This document shows positions 33,906 through 44,418 of a stretch of DNA of 64,000 bases, piece after piece. The number at the start of each line of letters is the position of its first letter. Within the stretch, counting starts at the first letter, position 1. The notes beneath the pieces are model-generated. The model saw only the letters and a list, made by a program, of their open reading frames with translations. It ran no database searches and was not told where the DNA came from. This stretch comes from Gnetum montanum (lineage: Eukaryota > Streptophyta > Gnetopsida > Gnetales > Gnetaceae). A program made the translations under genes and the position numbers. The stretch lies in the NCBI GenBank assembly GCA_015680685.1, contig MNCI01036774.1:494995-558994 (forward strand). The letters run 5' to 3'.

Positions 33906-35437
33906 AAGATTAAGCACCTCAACAATAGTATAACACTCAAGAAGGGTAAAGAAAAATATGAATACACTTATATTCCACCCTTAAGAAGGGACTGACCTTA
34001 ATAGTATGTAATGCAAGTTAATATTGATGGAATTAAACTTTAGAATATAAAGTTGTGCTTTATTTTTTCATAAGTAAATGAAGAAGTAAAAATGTAATTT
34101 ATGAATTGATGGGTGGATACACTTGTTGATAGGGATCCATCATTCATCATACGAAACACAATGCTATCCAATTGTAAGCTTCGAAGATGATGTTGAGTGG
34201 ATTTTCAAGAAGACTCATGTATGTTGTTGCATTCAAGAAATATAAAATCAATTTTAATACATATAATACAATGAAAAACTCATGTTGCCATGGTGAGGAA
34301 TTGAAAAAACATTTATAATTTTATATTTTATAATATTTATGAACTCTATAAAAATAAAAGTAAAACAATAATAAACACACATGCATCACAATCCCTCATG
34401 GGAATAAGCGTAATGTTAATAAATACTTCCATGTATCATAATCTCTTATGGAACAACTACAAAACCACACATGGAAAGTAAGAAATGGCTCCTAGTCACA
34501 ACATCGAAAGCCCAACACCATGTCGTATAGTTATGACCTTCTTGAATAACGATGAATCATCGCAATTCAATGTAACTGAAACAAAATAAACATTTTTAGT
34601 GTTTTATGTTTTAAGGCATCAATGATGTAGAATAAAGGAAAAACCATGAGCTTTATTCACAACACAAACACTAGACACCGCAATGATCAAACAATTTCGG
34701 GTTACATAAGTAAGGTAGCACTCTGATAAAGTGTAGTTGCACTTGTAAAAGCGATGACTCAAAACACGTACACAAAACAAGAAAGAAATCAACTTACCCA
34801 AGGAAGGAGAAGCTCTTCACACTAACCAAATGCCAAATGTCCCAAAATAATAACAAAGTTGTCTAAGTTATGTATGATAGCTCATCTTAGGTATTTATAG
34901 TTTTCATGAAGTAAGGCTAGTGATTTACTGGTACCTAGACATTAACAAAGATCCATCAACATAGCCTAGGCTAATCCTAGTCTCACTGCATGTGAAGTGA
35001 GTCAAACCAAGCCTAGTAGAGGGGTGTGTTAGTAGCCTAACACTAACATAGGGGGTGCATTAGCATAAGGTAGTCAGCACATACTTGCTATAAGTCAAAT
35101 CGCCCATCTCGAATAAAAGCTAAAAGACTAGGAGACATGTCAAAAGGATCTTAGGATGCCTAAACAAAGTCAAAAACATCCTAAGGAACCTAGGACATGC
35201 ACACAACCTAGAAGTATGACACATGAGGCAAGGATGCATGCTCAAGAGATACAAACCTTAATTGAACATGCTAGAACTATAAACATAGGATGCATGAAAC
35301 ACTTCTTAAGTCTAGTACTTATAATGGACTTACAAAATGCCACTAGATGACTCATCACTTGTTTATGGTTTAAATTCATTATTTCTAACTTTTTTTCTCA
35401 CTTTTAGTGGGAATTATTTCTTCATTATCCCCTAGCA
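33906..35437 (+). other. Stretch between RNase H and the aligned 3' LTR part of copia D
   Basis: No gene. A polypurine-like AAGAAGGG at 33983-33990 is followed by TGACC at 33993. If that is the true LTR start, this 1.45 kb is the long U3 of the 3' LTR and the 5' copy has lost it. Otherwise it is unrelated inserted DNA. Small ORFs (34619-34801 minus, 35156-35350 plus) have no recognisable domain. Confidence 0.4.
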
Positions 35438-36412
35438 TGATCTCTTATGTTTTTCTATAAATATGAAGGACATATGATGCTATAATACTTTGTGAATGCT
35501 GCAATGAAGATTTTGCATACATTTTTTGCTATCATCTAATTTAAGTCTCTTCAAATTCTTACATCCATGTCATTTTTACTTTATTTAATTTTCTAAAATT
35601 CTCATCACTATATCCATTAATCATTAACTCTTGTCTATGATTTCAAGCAATACTCAACATCCTCAATTATCATTTTTACACATAAACTATCATCAACAAT
35701 TTTCTATGTTAAAATTAGCATAAATCAATTTAGATTATTTATCATTGGAAGTTTAATAGTTACATGATTCCTTTTTTTATCATTTCCATGAAAATCAATA
35801 TAAGAAGGCTCGTATCATTGTTTAAAATAAATCAATAACTTTAGACAAACTCAACCATTCAATTTTCATTAAGATTTCACTTCAAAATTTATCAAAATTA
35901 GGTTTTTCTAGTTTACCACAATCTAATCACAACATGTGATATCTCTATATTTCAAACCATAACTCGTGATATTTCCATAAGTTCACTAACAAGTAACCAC
36001 CTCTCATGATTATTCAAATCATAATAAATAATAAACCATAACTTGTTATTGAAAACTACAACTCGTGGTGACATACCATGATCTGTGATGTCTAAAGCAA
36101 AATAAGACACACTAACCATGACTAGTGGAAGCATTATGGTTTGCATGAGAAAGATTTGGAAACCTAATTTTTTAGATTTTCTTAGACCACAACTCATGCT
36201 ACCCCTGTGGTATCCTCAATTTTCTTAAACCACAACTCATGGTACTCTCACCACAACTTGTGTTATAATACCATGACTTGTCGTGTAATACCATGATTTG
36301 TGGTATTTTTAAAATCAATACCATGACTTGTGATATTTGAAAATTCAAAATTTTCTTTAAATTCAAAGCTAAAATTGAATATCATCAACATTAGACTACA
36401 CCTTCATCATTA
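35438..36412 (+). repeat. 3' LTR of copia D (part alignable to the 5' LTR)
   Basis: Aligns with 28801-29777 over its length. It has the same CTATAAATATGAAGG promoter region near 35455 and the same CCATGACTYRTGG motifs near 36100-36320. It ends near 36412 with CATCATTA, where the 5' copy has CATCATCA. Confidence 0.85.
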
Positions 36413-36903
36413 ACATCCCTAGCTTTTGTTCCTAATTTACATAACTAATGGTATGATAATGTTAGAAATGTGAACATAACTTTGAATGTGAGGTGTGAGA
36501 GTGTTAGAACCTGAAACAATTTTTTTAATAATATTTTTCCTCGAGACATATAGTTAAATTTTCATTATTTTTTTGTTTTTAGAGATCGCGACTCATGCTA
36601 TAATACCATGACTTGTGTTGTAATACCATGACCTATGGTATTCTTAGAAATCAATACAACAACTTGTGATTAACTTGTGGTATTCCAAAATTCAAGATTT
36701 TCTTTAAATTCAAAGCTAAAATTGAAATATCATCAACATTAAATGATAGTGTCATCATTAAAATACCTAACTTTGGTTCCTAATTTATATAACTAATGGT
36801 ATGATAATGTTAGAGATGTGAACATAACTTTGAATTTAAGGGATGAGGGTGTTAGAACCTAAAACATTTTTTAATAATATTTTCCTTAAGACATATATTC
36901 AAA
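36261..36903 (+). repeat. Tandem duplication across the right end of copia D
   Basis: 36261-36552 and 36596-36903 are alignable direct repeats about 335-350 bp apart. Each holds the last 150 bp of the LTR plus flanking DNA (shared words ACTAATGGTATGATAATGTT and GTTAGAACCT). A unit spanning the element and flank boundary was therefore duplicated after insertion. Confidence 0.85.
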
Positions 36904-37053
36904 TTAGAAATTTTATAACTCAATATTGCTCACCAAAATTGAACTTGTAACTCAAAGTTACCAAATAAAGAGTCTTACCACTAGGGTAATACCCCATTAC
37001 TTATAACTTTAAATTTGATTTTAATAATTCTACATTATGAAATTATTTTTGTA
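36904..37053. repeat. Fragment shared with the candidate solo LTR
   Basis: 36905-37005 resembles 19110-19205. Both have TTTATAACTCA, then CCACCAAAA or CACCAAAA, then an AGAGTCTTA word. It is probably a fragment of the same repeat family. No gene is present. Confidence 0.45.
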
Positions 37054-37095
37054 GGGAGGGGGGAGAGAGAGGGGTGGGGAATGGGAGGGAAGGAG
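37054..37095 (+). other. G-run cluster with quadruplex potential
   Basis: Six or more runs of three to six G bases separated by short A/T spacers lie within 42 bases, in an otherwise AT-rich region 63 bp before the LINE E target duplication. Confidence 0.6.
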
Positions 37096-37166
37096 ATGTT
37101 TGACCCCAAAAATATTATTAACAATAAACAAAAAGTCAGAGTACATCATATGCTTAACATTGAGTA

Positions 37167-37184
37167 CATCATATGCTTAGCATT
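37167..37184 (+). repeat. Copied target DNA at the 5' junction of LINE E
   Basis: CATCATATGCTTAGCATT repeats, with one change, the 18 bases at 37143-37160 just upstream. It lies between the target duplication and the first LINE codons. It looks like filler DNA made by template switching at the 5' end of insertion. Confidence 0.7.
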
Positions 37185-38000
37185 TCGAAGCAGTTTGACG
37201 CACACCGCGCTGAGCACTTCCGCCCTATCGGGGTTTGCAATGTGCTTGTCTGGATCTTCTCTAAGTTGTTGGTGCATCAGTTTGTGCCGCTCCTACCCAG
37301 GCTTGTGGGGGTCAACCAGGCGGGTTTTGTGCAAGGACGGGCCATTCAGGACCAAATCCTCCTCATGTAGGAGGTGCTTCATTTGCTTTGAAATTTGGGC
37401 TTCCCCGAGCTCTGCCTCAAGCTTGACATCACCAAGGCTTACGACACGCTCAGTTAGGAGGCATTACAGTCCATTATGCACCTGAAGGGGTTTGATCCGC
37501 AGTTCATCCGACTATGCATTCACTTGTAGTCCTTGACCGATTTTTCCTTTGATGTGGGGGGGCGGTTGTGGGGCCTCTCCACCCTTGGTCGGGGGTTGAG
37601 GCAAGGGGACCTGCTCTCACCCCTCCTCTTCATCACCACCATGGATTTAATGCAACACTATTGCAGCACATCTGGGGTGGATGGTCTAAGCATTGTCGGG
37701 GTGACATGCCAGGCTAAACACTATGCGGACGATACGATGTTGCTCAGTAGGACGACGGTCCCACAAGCACATTGCATCAACAAGGCTTTGTCCCGCCTGG
37801 CTGCCAAGTTGGGGCTGGAAATCAATAGGACCAAATATTCAGCCCACTTCATTAATGTGGATGAACAAGTTAAAAATCGGGTGATACAAGTTTTGAATAT
37901 CCTGCCAGGGACAAACATCAACACATATCTAGGCATCCCCCTCTTCAGGTGGGGGTGAACCATAGCGTGGGGCCCGTTGTTAGAAAAAATCGAACGAAGA
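37185..38000 (+). pseudogene. LINE E ORF2: reverse transcriptase domain
   Basis: Reverse transcriptase for target-primed insertion. It starts inside the RT domain: FRPIGVCNVLVWIFSKLL (37220-37275), GVNQAGFVQGR (about 37309-37341), LKLDITKAYDTLS (37412-37450), then the open 141-codon part 37533-37958 with GRGLRQGDLLSPLLFI. The catalytic YADD box at 37722-37733 is intact. Stops occur at about 37369 (TAG, expected Gln), 37389 (TGA), 37455 (TAG, expected Trp), 37528 (TAG) and 37957 (TGA). It is dead but clearly L1-type. Confidence 0.95.
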
Positions 38001-39010
38001 ATGGGCCATTGGGCGAATAGATTCCAAAGCCACAAGGGTCGCCTGCTTGTGGCTACAGGAATCCTCATGGCAATTGCTTGCTTCGTGGCTGCCGTGCCAC
38101 CCCCCCAAGCATGGTCATCAATGCAGTTAACACATTGATCCGCCACTTCATCTGGGAGGGGGGCAAAGGGGGGAGCAAAATCCACTTGGTCCGCTGGGAT
38201 GAAGTGGCGCGCCCCCGAAATGTGGGTGGGTTGGGCATCATGTCATTTGAGGATGAGCTGATGCTGGGACAACAACGGCTAGTGCTTCGATTTTCACGCC
38301 CACATAGGGAACCGGTCCTATGGATCCGCATTATGAATACCAAATATCTACGTTGGGAAGTAGGGGCACGAGACTCTAGGCCCTAGTAGGAGCTATGTTG
38401 GCATGCACGTGCAATGCAGGCCTTGGGGTGGGCGGGCCTTGAGCCACGAGCCCTTCTGATGGCCAAATACCCTCGCATTGACAAATGGCGGCAGATTTGG
38501 CAAGGGCAGTTGCTTGAAAAAATCAAAATCTTCCTATGGCTGTTTGAGCACAATGCATTGCTCGTACGGGCCTTACTGTGGCGGTGTGGAATGCTGGATG
38601 GCAACACGTGTTTTGCATGCGATGCTGCTACTAAAATGGTGCAGCATTTCGTGTTCGATTGCCCTTGCATGCATGCCACGTGGCATGCGGCGGCGGCGCC
38701 CCCCCCCTGAGGTGCCTCACGGGTGACTCTTGGGGCACACTACTTTTATGGGTAGCGTGGAAGGCACGAAATAGCACTATTTTTCAGCAGCAATAGGCCC
38801 CCCCCCTTCGCAGCGGCTGGTCTCCCAGGCTCTCACTGCGTGAAAGGAAATCAAGGCGACGATGGGAATCATGGCCACATTCGAGCCAGATTGCACCACG
38901 TTCTAGGAGGACAAGATTCTCTGGCAAATGGTGGCCCAGTGCGGCTAGTTTGATCCTCTGCAACGGTTGATTGGGGACCTAGATTTGGCAAACGATGCGT
39001 TCTTCTCCAA
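38001..39010 (+). pseudogene. LINE E ORF2: thumb region and zinc-binding RT domain
   Basis: The thumb region follows (EKIERRMGHWANRFQSHKG near 37986-38040), then after a frameshift the open segment 38078-38386 (IRHFIWEG, WDEVARPRNVGGLG). The zinc-binding region usual at the end of plant L1 ORF2 (zf-RVT) is at 38414-38700 (KIKIFLWLFEHNALLV, then Cys residues in GNTCFACDAATKMVQHFVF). The remainder to 39010 (EIKATMGIMATFEPDCTTF, LIGDLDLANDAFFSN) is shared with LINE F. Stops are TAG/TGA. Confidence 0.9.
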
Positions 39011-40279
39011 CTAGGTCAACGACCGTACCTTTTTCCGAGGGCATGAAATCTGGGTTACATAATCTTCAATTGCTAGCTGTTTGGGGGCCCCGATCTTTGG
39101 AGAGATCATTTTTCCCTCCACCCGCAGCCTCCAGGACGCTGAAATGTTCTTTGATGGGCCCGTTCCCCAAACCAGGAGCAGACAAGTACCCAGATCTTCC
39201 CTGCCCCACCTATGGGCCCGGGGCATAGATTTGGTGGACAGATTCTTCGTCCAGTCTGGCAACGGCTCCAAATTGCAGGGCCTACACTTCGCTTTCCTAC
39301 ATTGCCTCAAGTTGGGTAGCTAGGTCAACCGTCCCTGCTTTTTTAAGGAGGCCCTTAGGCTCAAGCGCCGCAGCCGCCACTTTGGGTTAATTCTGGCGCT
39401 GTGGCGGGGGCAGAGGGGGGACAGCACCCGTCGTCCTCTGCCTCCCCACAGGGGATCTCTCCAGAGAGCCCCCCTTCAACTAGGCCACAGGACACTGCAG
39501 CGGTGCCCGGGCTGGGGGGCGATTGGCCTCTCTAAGGTTCCACCGTTACGCGGGGTCAGAGGACCCCGTGGGAGCAGTGCCCTCCTGAGCACCCTGATAG
39601 ACCAGCTTCCCCCCCACCAGAGACCTCTGGCCAGGGGAGCTGGAATGAGGAGCTTCAGCAGGCCTTGCAGAGGGCGGCGGATGATGCTCAGGAGGCGGAG
39701 AGGAAGGAATGGGAAGCCAAATGGAATGAAGCCCTCGAGCAGGCCCAGGCTGACCTAGAAGCCCAATTCGTGCAGGCCCGGGCCGACTTGGAAGCCTAGT
39801 TTGTTGAGCGTGAGCAGGAACGGGTTAGGTAGTAAGACCTCATGGTTGAAGCTGCTAGGGCTCGCCTCATTGACGAAATCAGGGCCCAAGTGAGGGAAGA
39901 ATTGACCCATGAGGAAGAGGCCCAAAGATGACGTGCGCAAGTGGAGCAGGAGCAGCTTCAGGAGGAGGAGGACCAGCAGCAGCAATAGCTTGACCGTGCC
40001 CACAGGCATAACACCAGGTAGTGGCTAAGAGGGGGTCGATGCGTGTACCTCATTCTTGGCATCAGCTGTGAGAGCTCCTGGGCTGAACTCAGATGACATA
40101 TCCGCCGAACCTCGGCGCGCTGCCACCTAGATGCGGGAGCTTTGTAGGTGGACAGGAGTAGATGGGATTCGACCATGTAGGGCATCCAACAAGCGGCTAG
40201 TTTTATGGACATGGAGGATCACCGGAACACTTTGGATATCCTCCACGAGCTGGAGCGCCCCAACTGCACCTGCCGATGA
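39011..40279 (+). pseudogene. LINE E ORF2 C-terminal extension: conserved block plus coiled coil
   Basis: The ORF2 frame continues for another 420 codons after the zinc region, with only TAG/TAA stops at expected Gln codons. First comes a block of about 110 residues (GEIIFPSTRSLQDAEMFF at about 39100-39155, QVPRSSLPHLWARG, KLQGLHFAFLHCLKLG, then FGLILALWRG near 39383-39412). Next is a basic/Pro-rich linker. After a likely 1-base shift in a C run near 39609-39616 comes a Glu/Gln/Ala-rich coiled coil (39640-39990; RARLIDEIRAQVREEL at 39863-39910), ending in HELERPNCTCR near 40246-40278. A homologous copy lies at 54352-55575 on the minus strand. Function unknown. Confidence 0.75.
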
Positions 40280-40636
40280 CTGTTGACGAACCCTTAGAGG
40301 GTTGTCGAGCTCGGGTACCGGGGGACACTTGCCCCTCCCTCTACCGGGTTGATGCCCCCCCTTGGTCTCTTCGCTGTTCTGGCTCTTCTTACAGGTGGGG
40401 GGCTGTGCCCCTTGCTGTCCCTGGTGGGGGGGTGTCCCCCGCGTCCTTGGGGGGCATCCCCCCTTGCGGTTTCCTAGGGGGCGTCCCCCCCGGCTGTTTT
40501 TGCTGTCCTAGGAGATGTATTGATTAATTTGGGGATCATCCCCTCTCTTGGTGGGGCCATTCCTGATGGCCCCCCACTTGTAATCTCTTGTAACATATTT
40601 TGTGTTTTTTAGTAATATAATCCCGACTACTTTCTC
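40280..40636 (+). other. LINE E 3' untranslated region with GC hairpins
   Basis: Four tight hairpins of five to seven G bases, a short loop and four to seven C bases lie at 40397-40411, 40426-40440, 40449-40463 and 40477-40491. The AT-rich end AATATAATCCCGACTAC leads into poly(A). Structured or G-rich 3' untranslated regions are known in L1 elements of other organisms. Confidence 0.75.
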
Positions 40637-40660
40637 AAAAAAAAAAAAAAAAAAAAAAAA
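40637..40660 (+). repeat. Poly(A) tail of LINE E
   Basis: Twenty-four consecutive A bases between the LINE body and the right target duplication. Confidence 0.97.
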
Positions 40661-40759
40661 CATTGAGTAGAAAACATGAAAAATAACATAGAAAGAAAAA
40701 AAATTCCAATTTTATTGGTGTTTACTCAAGTATACAACCTTAAAAATGATGCTTTGAAA

Positions 40760-40930
40760 AATTACAAGAGGAAAGTTAATTGTTAGTAAAGAAGATGATC
40801 CTAGTCCTAGCAACATCATGGGTTCGATTCCGATGGATAATGTTGAGTTATATGAAGTTTTAATTGGACTGTATATCTTGCGGAGCAATTATGTTTCACT
40901 TATTTTAGCTTCCAACACCCCTTAGTACCC
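40760..40930 (+). repeat. Possible tRNA-derived SINE remnant
   Basis: TAGTAAAGAAG (40784-40794) fits the pol III box A consensus, and GGTTCGATTCC (40821-40831) fits box B, 37 bases apart. No tRNA cloverleaf could be drawn, so it is a SINE remnant or chance. No tail or duplication was found. Confidence 0.35.
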
Positions 40931-42470
40931 CTAATAAAATTTATCTCTATTAACCAAATCACCATTAAAAAATCGTTGACTATCACTATTACTATGATAC
41001 CACGATGACATCATTACAATCTCTTGCATTGTGCTCTAAATTTCATAGGCAACAAAGCTAACACCATGTATCAAATTTTATCAACATAGATATCAACATA
41101 ATATTGTATCTATATATATTAATTATTATAGACTTTTTGAAAATACCTTCTTTTGCTATAAAAAATTCTCAATGAGACTTCTCTAGGGTAAAATGGCTCA
41201 AAAATGTTGAATTTTTGACCTTGCATTGGTGTTGCCATAACTACACCCTATTTGAAGTGTTATCCATGGTTGAGAGTTGTTCTCCTATAAATATTTATGT
41301 GTTGATGCTATTTTGATTACTTACCCAATCTTTAGTGCTTTTATGTCTTTTTAACTTTATTTAATTAATAAAGTATTAGCTTAGGATTAAAGTTCTTAAT
41401 TTGAAATCTCTAGGTTATAATTCAATTATAATAGACAATAAACTATAAAGATTCTAATTTGACTATATGCTTCTAGCTTTTGCCGGAACCATGTTTGAGA
41501 ACTTTGGGTTTTTTTTAGGTTATGGGAACTTCCTGGGCTTATGCCTTTGCTTGTTTTCGGATCTCTGGTATAATCTGTAACCATGTTTCTTATTTTTTTA
41601 ATATAATGTGCGAGAGAGAAACAGAGGCGAGAAAAAAAAAAAAAAAAAAAAAAAAACAAGCGCATGATAAAATTCGAGAGGGTAAAACGTTTCGTGCTTG
41701 TGTTTCTGCAGGACGTCTGACCGGCAGTGGTAATAGACCTTGAATTTGTTTTGCTGATCTGCTTTGCATTTGGTGCGTTAAATACATAATCGTCATGAGC
41801 TCTCTACAGTGTCCTCCAGGTACAGTACGCGAGCCTATCATCCTCCTCTGAACGTTTTTCTGGTTAACATGCGGATTATCTTCAATTTGGCCTTAGAATC
41901 GCTCTTCTTACTCGGGCCTGGGATATCACTTAGCATAGCTTTTATGGTGTTAAAGCGTTTGAATTTGTAATCCTGTAACTTCTATGGTGTGAAAGCATTT
42001 GAATTTGTACAAGCAGTGTTCCGAGAATAAACATTTCTCATTTCTGCAGCTTATTCTTTTCTCCTTCCGACATTATAACTGAAACAATATCTTACGGTAG
42101 CATTGTATTGTTGCATTTGTCTGGACGTATAATATATGGTTTTTAAGTCAAATACTTTAGTTGAACTAAGTAAAGTCAGGGGTGAAAACACTACCGGTGC
42201 GGGGATAATCAATATTTGAAACTGAAAATTAAAACTGAAAATGAGGTTTTATTACATCCAAAGACCCAAAGCATCTATTGGATTGATATTACATTTGGAT
42301 TGTGAAAATTTAATATTGACTCAACAAAGTGGGTGACTGATCTTGGATGTAATAACAAAAGATCATATAGGCATTTTGCTGAAATATTATATTTTTGTCT
42401 CAAATGATCAGTTTAAGGGCAACTAAGAAAAACATGCAGGTCATTTTTAAGATTTATTGAACCACATAGC
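40931..42470. other. Non-coding DNA, possibly 5' region or first intron of the NOG1-like gene
   Basis: No exon could be recognised. 41600-41870 is richer in CpG than its surroundings and has an A run of 24 at 41633-41656. A polypyrimidine-AG is followed by ACGTCTGACC at about 41712. It could hold a first exon of the gene at 48178, but no transit-peptide-like frame joins in phase. Confidence 0.3.
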
Positions 42471-42989
42471 CTACATGTGTATTCTTTTTTTAGGAATTTG
42501 CATTGATCTTCTGCTTTCTATTTTAATATGGTGTGAACTACAAAGAAGCTTGTTGATGAAAATGCGACATCTCATTCGGAGTACAGTTGCCAAATAGTGA
42601 AATTCTAAGTTTAACTGATTATCTCTTATGCATTCCAAGTAAAATTTTTTCTTGCCTGCTACATTGTACCATAACTTTGTTAGAACCCAATGCTGAACCA
42701 ACTTAAGAATGTGCTGTGGATTACTTTGTATCTCCTCCAATGAGATATCCCAAGTCTTCAACTATTGTATAAATTGAAAATACCATCCTTGCTCTTTTGT
42801 GTTTTCAAAAACTAATTTCAAAAACTTGATCTGTTGTGTTTTTTCCAATTTTTGAGTATAAGCAATAAATTGACAAATAGATTCTGTTTCTAGAGGAAGT
42901 GGATTACAGTCTAACAAAAGCATGAAATAGTGTCCATTAAGGAACCCAAATACATTACCTATTGATGTTTTTGAATTCAACAAACCCAA
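42471..42989 (-). pseudogene. Unidentified intronless coding remnant
   Basis: Reading on the minus strand from 42989, about 170 codons are open with a single TAG near 42762 between two open parts. The composition looks like a real globular protein (FLNGHYFMLLLDCNPLPLE, SICQFIAYTQKLEK, LKLVQHWVLTKLWYNVAG, ECIRDNQLNLEFHYLATVL). I do not recognise the family. Lack of introns and the stop suggest a retrocopy or gene fragment. A further open part at 43301-43483 minus (basic, RTKSFLRSRRIGERIAA) may or may not belong. Confidence 0.4.
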
Positions 42990-44230
42990 TTGGTTTACCT
43001 TCTATTGCATCTTTGAAATATATATATTTTTAAAATTAGTATATTCTTTGATCTATTTCAAATAAAATTTTGAACTGTACACTTATACCACTTCAGATTC
43101 TTAAACAAATGGTTAAAGAGATCAGAAAAGACATATTTTCTTGAAATCATTGAAAACATTTGAGTAGTATACAGTGGGATTTGTCTTTAGTGTTGCTGAT
43201 AGGTTGTCTATGTAAAGCAATTACTGAGAATAGTTAAAAGGAAAATAACCATGATGTAGCATAAGCTTAACTTTTATATACAAACTCTATAGTGCTTGAA
43301 TCAGAGAAGACCTTCTGCAGTGTATTTGGAGTTAGTGATTTGCCTATTGATTTTATGAATAGCAAAGCCAACTGCTGCAATTCTTTCACCAATTCTTCTC
43401 GATCTCAAGAATGATTTTGTTCTTTTGCCAGGTTTTTTCTCATTCCCTGATTTTTGTTTTCCTACTGCAATCGAAAGGGCCATCCCTTTTTTATAATTAA
43501 TTTTTTATCTTGAAACGATAAGGTTTTGTTGATATCATTAAGCTGAAACAGTGATTTTAATTAACAAAACTAGGATGATGTTTATCTTTTCAATTTTTCA
43601 CCCTTTAGCTCTTCTTTATACATTTCATTTTAGCATCCGAAACATAAATGAAAAAGCTCTTCTAATCCATGGAGATACATTTGTTTCAAAGTTTAAACCC
43701 TACATTTAGGAGGTCATGTTCTTTCTTGCATGATCATGGCCAATTCTGTAAATGTCATCATTCACTTTTCTAGCGATTTCTCTTAACTGCTGTATAATAG
43801 ACTTCCAATTCAGTTTTGACTTTCAGTTTATTTCCTAACAATTCTTTGAATTAGCAACATTAAAGTAGGAGAATATCCAAAATTTGGAGAACTTTCTGCA
43901 AAATATGTTTCTAACCATTCTTTTCAACAGTCATATATTAGAATCAACGTGAAACGTACTGTCGCCATTGTAATTTTATGATTATCCTAAAAGAATAGGA
44001 ACAATTGATGGTCAAGACATAACTGCCATTTAAGTATCAAGGTTACGCTCCATTCCATTATCCTTGACATTCCTATTGATCAGAAACACCTTGTGTAATG
44101 TTGTTGAAATTTCCTTGGAGGTTACTTTACAGTTATTTTAAGTTTACAATAAAAAATAGTCCATGCTGAGTTTGTTTAACTCTTAAGTATTAGCATTGCT
44201 TGTCAATGTAACCTCAAGAGATGTACTTGT
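42990..44230. other. AT-rich non-coding DNA
   Basis: Nothing further recognised, apart from the doubtful minus-strand frame at 43301-43483. Confidence 0.4.
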
Positions 44231-44239
44231 CTTCTAACA

Positions 44240-44418
44240 AATTCATAGTGTCTTCAAAATGTCACCCAAAGTCTCAATGCTCATCCCGCTAGGGCAGGGT
44301 CCTAGGGTTGATAGGCGAGCAAGAGCTTAACCTCTTACAAGTGGTTGGGGCTAGGCTTGAACCCAAGTCTTATGACTTGAGAAACAAACACCTTACCATT
44401 GCTCCAAGTGGTGGTCCC
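44240..44418 (-). repeat. tRNA-derived SINE, minus strand
   Basis: Read on the minus strand, GGAGCAATGGTAAGG (44405-44391) is a box A-like start and GGGTTCAAGCC (44364-44354) a good box B. The downstream part (44330-44250) aligns with 54190-54290 on the plus strand (shared AAGAGGTTAAG, then RGCATTGAGNCTTTGGGT). Two alignable copies in one window support a SINE family. Confidence 0.6.

Larger units (their letters stand above)
28801..36412 (+). mobile_element. Ty1/copia element D
   Basis: The order is LTR, Met-type primer site, gag, protease, integrase, RT, RNase H, LTR, which is the copia order. LTR copies that align are 28801-29777 and 35438-36412. All ORFs carry stops. The start of the 5' LTR coincides with the end of element C, and no target duplication is visible, so the element is truncated on the left. 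Confidence 0.9.
37158..40669 (+). mobile_element. L1-type LINE E, 5'-truncated, with target duplications and poly(A)
   Basis: A non-LTR retrotransposon. The target duplication CATTGAGTA is exact at 37158-37166 and 40661-40669. The body is 37167-40660 and ends in 24 uninterrupted A bases. ORF1 and the endonuclease are missing; only the RT and later parts are present. The body is GC-rich compared with its surroundings. Stops are mainly TAG in place of CAG. The family is the same as LINE F on the minus strand. Confidence 0.95.

Noticed and set aside
38065-38343. Minus-strand ORFs opposite the LINE E ORF2 (also 37721-38185 and 38383-38679)
   Set aside because: They lie antisense to clear RT and zinc-region coding sequence and have no recognisable motif; shadows of a GC-rich gene.
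39011-39310. Minus-strand 99-codon ORF and plus-strand 38995-39228
   Set aside because: Other-frame shadows of the LINE E C-terminal extension, whose frame is supported by a second copy.
40784-40831. Functional tRNA gene suggested by box A and box B
   Set aside because: No acceptor stem or anticodon arm could be drawn around the boxes; at most a SINE remnant.
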